From Nitrospira defluvii (GTDB lineage: Bacteria > Nitrospirota > Nitrospiria > Nitrospirales > Nitrospiraceae), in assembly GCA_016199015.1 (NCBI GenBank), contig JACQHN010000407.1, positions 1 through 5,321 on the forward strand: a stretch of DNA of 5,321 bases, in the 5' to 3' direction. The notes under the pieces were generated by a model. The model was not told where the DNA came from and ran no database searches. It saw nothing but the letters and a program-made list of their open reading frames with translations. Below are positions 1-5,321 of the stretch, in pieces (within the stretch, counting starts at the first letter, position 1; the number at the start of each line of letters is the position of its first letter). The position numbers were made by a program, and so were the translations under genes.

Positions 1-1949
1 GTGGCCATAAACACATATTTCAACGTATTGGCAAATGTGATGCGCCCCTCACGGACTCCTTGCACCAGCACGCCTAAGTCGTGCTCCAGCAGCACAAGAT
101 CCGCTGCCTCCTTGGCCACGTCGACGGCACTATCGACGGAAATGCCGACATCAGCGGCATGGAGCGCCGGAGCGTCGTTGATGCCGTCGCCGAGATATCC
201 GACCACGTTTCCAGACGCGCGAAGCGCAAGAATGATGCGGTCTTTTTGATTGGGTTCGATTTCTGCGAAGATGTCCACGTCGTTGGCGCGTGTCCTCAAC
301 GCATCATCACTCATGCCGCGCAGGTCACTGCCGGTGAGCAGGCGCGGATGCGCCAGCCCAACCTGTCGCCCCACAGAAGCCGCTACGAGCGCCTGATCAC
401 CCGTCACCATTTTCAATGAAACTCCCAGCCCCTTGAGTGTCGCAATGGTATCGGCGATACCGGGCTTCGGGGGATCGGCAAACACCAGCAGGCCCAGGAA
501 CGTCATGGCTGATTCCTGCTCCCTGGAGATGCGGTCGATCGCTCCCATGTCCCGGCAGGCAAGCCCAAGTGTGCGGAAACCTTCTGCGCTCAGTTCGCGT
601 ACCTGCTGTCGGACGCGCAACTGAACCTGATCAATCGGCACGACAGTGCCGTCCGGCTGCTCCGCATCGAGACAGGCGGCTACCATGCTTTCGACCGCGC
701 CCTTCGTGATCAGTAGGTGGGTCTGCGGGGTCGCCACCAAAATCGAGAGTCGCTTGCGGACGAAGTCATACGGTTCTTCGTCCAGCTTGTGATAGCCGGT
801 GAGATCGAACGACCGATGCCGGCGCAGGGCTTCATCCAGCGGGTTCGGAAATCCGGTTTCGAACATCGCGTTCAGATGGGCGCAAAACAACACCTTCTCG
901 CTCGGCTGGCCCTCGAGATTCCGTGCGGCGTGCAGCCGCATGGAGCCTTCGGTCAAGGTGCCGGTTTTGTCGGAGCATAGGACATTCATGCTGCCGAAAT
1001 TCTCGATCGAGGCGAGGCGTTTGACGACGACCTTCTGTTGCGCCATCCGTTTGGCGCCGTGCGAGAGATTGACGCTGATGATGGCCGGCAACAGCTGCGG
1101 CGTCAGACCCACCGCCAACGCCATGGAAAAGAGGAAGGATTCGAGGACGGGCCGCTCAAGATAGACGTTGATGGCAAAAATGGAGAGGACCAGGAGCAAT
1201 GTGACTTCGAGCAAGAGATAGCCGAATCGCCGCACCCCCCGTTCAAACTCCGTTTCGGACGCCCGCAACCGCATCCGATGGGCAATGCGACCGAATTCCG
1301 TGTCTTTTCCCACAGCCACGACGACCACCCGCGCCTGCCCGCTCACCACATGGGTTCCTAGAAAGAGGCTGTTCGTTCGCTTCTGCAGAGGGACGTCGGC
1401 CGCAAGCGTCACGGCCGCTTTCTCAATCGGATAGGTTTCCCCCGTCAACGTCGCCTCATCGACGAACAGATCCTTCGCATCAAGCAGACGCGCGTCACCG
1501 GGAAGACTCGATCCCGCAGAAAGTTCTACGACATCGCCGGGCACGATCTCATCGGCAGGGACTTCACACAGCACGCCATCTCGCCAGGTTTGAGCGGTGA
1601 TCTGAACCAGAGCCAGCAATCCGGCCACTGCTTGAGCCGCGCTGTATTCCTGCCAGAAACTCAAGAGCGCACTGGCCAGGATGATGCTCAGAATAATCAG
1701 CGCATCACTGCGCTCTGCAAGAAAAAAGGACACGCCGGAGGCAAACAGTAAAATGAGGATGATGGGACTTCTGAACTGAGCCAGCAGCAGCCTGAGTGGC
1801 TGACTGTCTCGCTGCGGTTTCAGTCTGGCTGGCGCAGAGGTTGCCTGCCGTTGTTCAGCATCGGCAGTGCTCACTCCCTCTCGCGTGGTACGTAACTCGC
1901 GGAGCAGATCATCCGGTGAAACCGCCCAGAAGGATCGTCCGTTCACCAT
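1..1949 (-). CDS. MgtA-like P-type (P3B) cation-transporting ATPase, N-terminal 649 residues
   Basis: The frame is open from ATG 1949 to the left edge (649 codons, no stop; I translated it throughout), so roughly the last 200 residues, with most of M5-M10, lie outside. Seen in order: a short cytoplasmic N-terminus (FWAVSPDDLL..L); M1 and M2 at about 62-78 and 83-99; the actuator domain with LTGET (168-172); M3 about 243-263; M4 with VGLTPQLLPAI (280-290); the phosphorylation site SDKTGTLTEG with D327; the nucleotide-binding domain with DFVRKRLSIL (395-404) and KGA (416-418); TGD (516-518); and LGDGINDAPAL (586-596). The end of the visible part, GRITFANTLKYVFMAT, leads into M5. IENFGSMNVLCSDKTG, the DF.RKRLS block and the VGYLGDGINDAP form fit the MgtA/Mg2+-ATPase branch; the CPC-type M4 motif of P1B heavy-metal pumps is absent. 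Such enzymes use ATP to move Mg2+ inward across the inner membrane. Here it follows an RND efflux gene by 20 bases, so substrate and direction are inferred only. The catalytic residues in view are intact, so it looks functional. Confidence 0.93.
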   Translation of the reverse strand, partial: MVNGRSFWAVSPDDLLRELRTTREGVSTADAEQRQATSAPARLKPQRDSQPLRLLLAQFRSPIILILLFASGVSFFLAERSDALIILSIILASALLSFWQEYSAAQAVAGLLALVQITAQTWRDGVLCEVPADEIVPGDVVELSAGSSLPGDARLLDAKDLFVDEATLTGETYPIEKAAVTLAADVPLQKRTNSLFLGTHVVSGQARVVVVAVGKDTEFGRIAHRMRLRASETEFERGVRRFGYLLLEVTLLLVLSIFAINVYLERPVLESFLFSMALAVGLTPQLLPAIISVNLSHGAKRMAQQKVVVKRLASIENFGSMNVLCSDKTGTLTEGSMRLHAARNLEGQPSEKVLFCAHLNAMFETGFPNPLDEALRRHRSFDLTGYHKLDEEPYDFVRKRLSILVATPQTHLLITKGAVESMVAACLDAEQPDGTVVPIDQVQLRVRQQVRELSAEGFRTLGLACRDMGAIDRISREQESAMTFLGLLVFADPPKPGIADTIATLKGLGVSLKMVTGDQALVAASVGRQVGLAHPRLLTGSDLRGMSDDALRTRANDVDIFAEIEPNQKDRIILALRASGNVVGYLGDGINDAPALHAADVGISVDSAVDVAKEAADLVLLEHDLGVLVQGVREGRITFANTLKYVFMA

Positions 1950-1979
1950 AGGATCACGTGCCCACCCCGTTACACCCAC
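1947..1979 (-). promoter_or_regulatory. pump/ATPase junction with start region of the ATPase
   Basis: Twenty bases (1969-1950) separate the pump's TAA (1972-1970) from the ATPase ATG (1949-1947). They contain a G-rich run, GGGGTGGG (1968-1961), 11 bases from the ATG, which could act as a weak, distant ribosome binding site. An in-frame GTG at 1979-1977, overlapping the end of the pump, would add ten residues but has only a GGA directly touching it, so the ATG is preferred. No promoter or hairpin terminator fits in this gap, which supports cotranscription of the two genes. Confidence 0.55.
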
Positions 1980-4900
1980 TCCGGAGCATGCTCCTCCACC
2001 ATATCTTGTTCGGCAAAGCTGCGATACAAGGCCGGCAGCACCACCAGTGTCAATGCGGTTGAGGTGAACAATCCACCCACGACGACCGTGGCCAGCGGCC
2101 GCTGCACTTCCGCACCGATCCCCTGGGCGAGCACCAGCGGCAACAGGCCAAGCAACGTCGTCATCATGGTCATGACCACGGGGCGCAGCCGCAAGACGCA
2201 GCCCGTGATGATCGCCTCCTCCGTCGGTTGTCCTCCGTTTCGTAACTGATTGATATATGACACAAGCACGATGCCGTTGCCGACCGCCAAGCCAAACAAC
2301 TCGATGAATCCGATGGAGGCGGGCACGCTCAGATACTGGTCGCTGAGCCACAGGGAGATCACGCCGCCGATCAAGGCGAACGGCAGATTCAGAATGATCA
2401 ACGTCGCATAGCGCAGGGAATGAAACGCCCAAAACAGGAGAAAAAACACCAACCCAAGGGTGACCGGCACCACAAGCAACAATCGCGCATTGGCCCGTTC
2501 CATGTTCTCAAAGGCCCCGCCCCACGTCACCGTATAACCTTGCGGCAGCCGGATCTGTGTAGCCAACTTCTTCCGGCCTTCGTCCACCACGCTGCCGATG
2601 TCACGCCCCACCACGTTGAATCCGATGTAGATCCGCCGCTTCGCCTGTTCGCGGCTGATTCGCGCCGGGCCTTCCCGCATGTCGATCGCCGCCAGTTCGC
2701 TCAATGGGATCGGCGCGCCGGACGCCGACCGCACCTTAATGTCCCCGATGGCCCCGATGCTGTTCCGATAGGACTCGGGAAACCGGAGGATCAATTGAAA
2801 CCGTCGCTCACCTTCATAGACATAGGTCGCGGGTTTACCTCCCACCGCCGTCGAAATGATGTCCTGCACATCCGACACGTTGATTCCGTACCGGGCGATT
2901 TTCTGCCGATCGATGTCGAGGGTCAGGTAGGGCTGGCCGGCGATCTGTTCAACCTTGACGTCTTTCACCCCCTCCACGGTCCGCATCAGGTCCGCGATCG
3001 TCTCGGCATTCTGATAGAGCAGCTCAAGGTCGTCGCCGAACAGCTTGATGGCGCACTCCGTCCTGATCCCGGAGATCAACTCATCCACCCGTTCTTGAAT
3101 CGGCTGGCTCATGAGGACGGAAATACCGGGGATCTCAGCCAGGCGCTGCCTGATGGCATCGACGAGGCCCGCTTGAGTGTGAGCGGTGGTCCAGGTGTTG
3201 CGCGGACGCAGCGCGACGATCGGGTCGCTCTCGTTCGGCTCTTCCAGACTGATGGCGATGTCGGGGCGTCCGATCTTGCTGACCGCGAGTTGCACTTCCG
3301 GAAACTCCAGCATGGCCTTCTGGGCCTGCTTCTCGATCTCGATCGACTCCGGCAACGACACGCTCGGCAGACGCACGATCTGCGGCGTCAACGCCCCTTC
3401 CTCCAAAATTGGAATGAATTCCCGTCCTATGAACGGCAGGAGCGTCAGACTCACCAGCACCACCGCCGTCGATCCCAGCAGCACCACCACACGATGAGCG
3501 AGCGTCCATCGCAGCACCGGCTGGTAGCGAGCCTTCATCCACCGGGTGAGCCAGGTGTCTTCCGGATGGTCGCCGCGTAACACCAGGGACGCCAGCACCG
3601 GGGACAGCGTCAACGTCACGACGACCGAGACCAGCAGCGAAATCACCAGCGTATAGGCCAGCGGGGCGAACATTTTCCCCTCCATACCATGCAGGGTCAT
3701 TAAGGGCAGAAACACGACGCTGATGATGAGAATGCCGAACAGGATGGGCCGCCCCACTTCGTTCGTCGCCCGCAGAATCACTTCGAGGCGGGATCGTTGA
3801 TGGATCCGATTCTCGGACAGATGGCGATAGACGTTTTCAACCACGACCAGCGACCCGTCGGCAATTTCGCCGATACCGATCGCCAGCCCGCCCAGCGTCA
3901 TGAGGTTGGCGGAGAGCCCGACCCGCTGCATCACCAGGAAGGTAATCAAGGGCGTCACCAACAGCGACGCCGTGACCACGATGGCGCTTCGCACATGGCC
4001 CAGGAAAAGAAAAAACACGAAGGTCACCAGAACGATTCCCTCGATCAACGCATCACGCACGGTATTGATGGCCGCCGTCACGAGTTCGATGCGGTCATAA
4101 AAAGGCACGATCTTCAGGCCCTCCGGCAGCACAGCGCCCTGATGGATCGACTCCACCCTACGCTTCACCGACTGGACGACTTCCCGCGCATTCCCCCCGC
4201 GCAGCATCAACACCGTGCCCGCCACCACCTCCCGCTTGCCGTTCAGCACCGCGGCCCCATGACGGACCGCATGCCCGATGCGCACCTCCGCCACGTCGCG
4301 GACAAACACGGGGGTGCCGCCCGCTTCTTTGACGATGATGCTCTCGATGTCGGGAATCTCCTTGATGAGGCCCAGGCCGCGGACAATGGCGCGCTCCGCA
4401 TGCCGCTCCAATACATTGCCACCGGCATTCGCGTTGTTCTTCCCCACCGACTCATAGACGTCATGCAGGGTGAGTCCGTATTTCCGTAACTTGGCGGGAT
4501 CGACCAGCACTTGAAACTGTTTCACAAAACCGCCCAAGCCGTTCACATCGATTACGCCGGGCACACTTTTAAGCAACGGGCGGAGCACCCAATCCTGCAA
4601 CGTCCGCTGATTGGTCAGCTCCGCTTCGACCAGCGCCGGATCGGTCGCGTTGGCCAGCGGCCCTTCGAGATAATATTGATAGATTTCCCCGAGCCCGGTC
4701 GTCACCGGCGCCATGACCGGATCGATCCCAGCCGGGAGCCGCTCCTTCACCGCCATCATCCGCTCCAGCACTAACTGGCGGGCGAAATACACGTCCACGT
4801 CATCTTCGAAGACCACCGTCAGCTGCGAGAGCGCGAACTTCGAGAGCGAGCGGATTTCCGTCAGCCCCGGCAATCCGGTCATCTGAAGTTCGATGGGATA

Positions 4901-5098
4901 GGTAATGAAGCGTTCGACTTCGACCGGCGACAGGCCCGGCGCTTCCGTCAGCACCTGCACCTGCACGTTAGTCACGTCGGGATAGGCGTCGATGGGAATG
5001 GATTGAAAGGCAACAATGCCGGCGACCGCACAGAAACAGGTCAGACCGATGATCAAGATCCGTTGGCGCAGCGAGAATTCCAGCAGCGAGGCGATCAT
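1970..5098 (-). CDS. heavy-metal efflux RND permease, CzcA/CusA family
   Basis: A complete 1042-residue inner-membrane proton/metal antiporter, the usual length for heavy-metal RND pumps. It would work as a trimer with the adaptor encoded just upstream and export metal ions. TM1 lies at about residues 12-31, after a family-typical N-terminus (MIASLLEFSLRQR). A periplasmic porter domain follows, with IDAYPDVTNVQVQV at 36-49 and the YPIE/TGLPG region at 67-78. TM2-TM7 span about 349-555, the second porter domain about 556-870, and TM8-TM12 about 872-1025. The proton-relay segment in TM4 reads GEIADGSLVVVEN (410-422), with acidic residues E411, D414 and E421. Family blocks QPIQERVDELISGI (665-678) and KLFGDD (685-690) place it in the CzcA/CusA group rather than the drug-exporting AcrB group. 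The start is the ATG of an ATGA overlap with the adaptor stop. Substrate is uncertain: the CusA-type methionines are mostly absent, so a divalent ion such as Zn, Co, Cd or Ni is more likely than Cu/Ag. No frameshift or internal stop. Confidence 0.95.
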   Translation of the reverse strand: MIASLLEFSLRQRILIIGLTCFCAVAGIVAFQSIPIDAYPDVTNVQVQVLTEAPGLSPVEVERFITYPIELQMTGLPGLTEIRSLSKFALSQLTVVFEDDVDVYFARQLVLERMMAVKERLPAGIDPVMAPVTTGLGEIYQYYLEGPLANATDPALVEAELTNQRTLQDWVLRPLLKSVPGVIDVNGLGGFVKQFQVLVDPAKLRKYGLTLHDVYESVGKNNANAGGNVLERHAERAIVRGLGLIKEIPDIESIIVKEAGGTPVFVRDVAEVRIGHAVRHGAAVLNGKREVVAGTVLMLRGGNAREVVQSVKRRVESIHQGAVLPEGLKIVPFYDRIELVTAAINTVRDALIEGIVLVTFVFFLFLGHVRSAIVVTASLLVTPLITFLVMQRVGLSANLMTLGGLAIGIGEIADGSLVVVENVYRHLSENRIHQRSRLEVILRATNEVGRPILFGILIISVVFLPLMTLHGMEGKMFAPLAYTLVISLLVSVVVTLTLSPVLASLVLRGDHPEDTWLTRWMKARYQPVLRWTLAHRVVVLLGSTAVVLVSLTLLPFIGREFIPILEEGALTPQIVRLPSVSLPESIEIEKQAQKAMLEFPEVQLAVSKIGRPDIAISLEEPNESDPIVALRPRNTWTTAHTQAGLVDAIRQRLAEIPGISVLMSQPIQERVDELISGIRTECAIKLFGDDLELLYQNAETIADLMRTVEGVKDVKVEQIAGQPYLTLDIDRQKIARYGINVSDVQDIISTAVGGKPATYVYEGERRFQLILRFPESYRNSIGAIGDIKVRSASGAPIPLSELAAIDMREGPARISREQAKRRIYIGFNVVGRDIGSVVDEGRKKLATQIRLPQGYTVTWGGAFENMERANARLLLVVPVTLGLVFFLLFWAFHSLRYATLIILNLPFALIGGVISLWLSDQYLSVPASIGFIELFGLAVGNGIVLVSYINQLRNGGQPTEEAIITGCVLRLRPVVMTMMTTLLGLLPLVLAQGIGAEVQRPLATVVVGGLFTSTALTLVVLPALYRSFAEQDMVEEHAPEWV
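5095..5098 (-). promoter_or_regulatory. ATGA stop/start overlap between adaptor and RND pump
   Basis: On the minus strand the pump's ATG (5098-5096) shares two bases with the adaptor's TGA (5097-5095). The 17 bases before the ATG (5115-5099) lie inside the adaptor gene and hold no good GGAGG-like ribosome binding site, only a weak GAG about eight bases upstream. Such overlaps are a known arrangement for translational coupling, so the pump is probably translated by ribosomes finishing the adaptor. Coupling itself is inference. Confidence 0.8.
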
Positions 5099-5321
5099 TG
5101 CGCGGGCTCGATCTTGTGAATTTCGACCTCCGACTTGAGGGCAAAGGATCCTTTCACCACCACCTCCTCACCCTCCCGCAATCCCTCCAGGACGACGATC
5201 TTCTCGCCCTGCTCATCCCCCAGCGTCACCCGGCGCGGCTCAAATTGATCCTCCGCCTTGCGCACGAAGACGACCTTGCCCGCCCCGCCGTTTTGCACAG
5301 CCGCCAACGGCACCGTCAGCA
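5095..5321 (-). CDS. CzcB/CusB-type RND periplasmic adaptor (membrane fusion protein), C-terminal fragment
   Basis: This is the 3' end of an HlyD/CzcB-family adaptor, which bridges an inner-membrane RND pump to an outer-membrane channel in the periplasm. The window keeps 74 complete codons plus the stop (TGA, 5097-5095); the gene enters from the right edge, so its signal peptide, hairpin and lipoyl/barrel domains are not visible. The fragment opens with LTVPLAAVQNGGAGKVVFVR and continues with a stretch of the type FEPRRVTLGD, then VVLEGLREGEEVVVKG and a final FALKSEVEI. This 'VP..AV...G....VFV / F..R.V.LG / GL..GE.VV..G.F.LKSE' pattern is the membrane-proximal C-terminal domain typical of CzcB/CusB proteins. 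An apparent start at 5313 is only an internal valine (GTG); the frame stays open upstream of it. The stop overlaps the start of the RND pump by four bases, which supports the assignment. No His-rich or Cys-rich metal-binding tail is present. Confidence 0.92.
   Translation of the reverse strand, partial: LTVPLAAVQNGGAGKVVFVRKAEDQFEPRRVTLGDEQGEKIVVLEGLREGEEVVVKGSFALKSEVEIHKIEPAQ

Noticed and set aside
1..1361. Several overlapping plus-strand open frames of 60-121 codons
   Set aside because: They sit opposite the P-type ATPase, whose minus-strand translation carries all expected catalytic motifs in one unbroken frame; the plus-strand products resemble nothing.
1..1949. Possible frameshifted or broken ATPase, since no complete gene is present here
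   Set aside because: Translation of the minus strand from 1949 to 3 gives 649 uninterrupted codons with motifs in correct order and spacing; the gene is simply cut by the window edge.
1950..1969. CACGTG palindrome in the pump/ATPase gap as a possible operator or terminator
   Set aside because: A six-base palindrome (1955-1960) is too short to form a terminator stem or to support an operator call, and it has no U-tract after it.
3135..3542. A 135-codon minus-strand frame inside the RND gene
   Set aside because: It is an out-of-frame reading of the pump's second porter domain, low in complexity (Gly, Ala, Arg) and without its own start context.
2420..3580. A 386-codon plus-strand open frame antisense to the RND pump
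   Set aside because: It lies wholly opposite a well-conserved RND gene. Its translation is rich in His, Arg, Gln, Asp and Pro with no recognisable domain, as expected from the antisense frame of a GC-rich gene.
3797..4489. A 230-codon plus-strand open frame antisense to the RND pump
   Set aside because: It has the same antisense composition (many His, Arg, Asp, Gln), no family resemblance, and is fully contained within the conserved pump gene.

Overview
The window holds three genes, all on the minus strand, and reads as the inside of one metal-ion transport operon. In transcription order, from high to low coordinates, they are: the last 74 codons of a CzcB/CusB-type periplasmic adaptor (5321 to 5095); a complete 1042-residue heavy-metal RND efflux pump of the CzcA/CusA family (5098 to 1970); and the first 649 codons of an MgtA-like (P3B-type) cation-transporting P-type ATPase (1949 to 1), which runs off the left edge. 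The adaptor stop and pump start overlap in an ATGA, and only 20 bases separate the pump from the ATPase. Coding fills the window, with no intergenic gap over 20 bases. No promoter, terminator, RNA gene, mobile element, CRISPR array or substantial repeat was seen.

The adaptor and RND pump form the inner part of an envelope-spanning efflux system, so the host is a diderm (Gram-negative) bacterium. The DNA is moderately GC-rich. The sequence gives no secure taxon; an environmental lineage such as Nitrospirota or a deltaproteobacterial-type group is only a guess from general resemblance of the pump. An outer membrane channel (CzcC/CusC/TolC type) would be expected upstream of the adaptor, outside the window.

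The RND pump would take metal ions from the periplasm or inner membrane and, with the adaptor and an outer channel, expel them from the cell. Two of the three methionines that bind copper/silver in E. coli CusA appear to be replaced, so a divalent cation is a better guess than Cu(I)/Ag(I). The ATPase has every catalytic motif of an active P-type pump visible in the window, and its sequence fits the Mg2+-ATPase branch rather than the P1B heavy-metal branch. Its position in an efflux operon is the most interesting point here: it may replace Mg2+ during metal stress or may handle another cation. The region otherwise consists of recognisable families, and I see no clearly new system.
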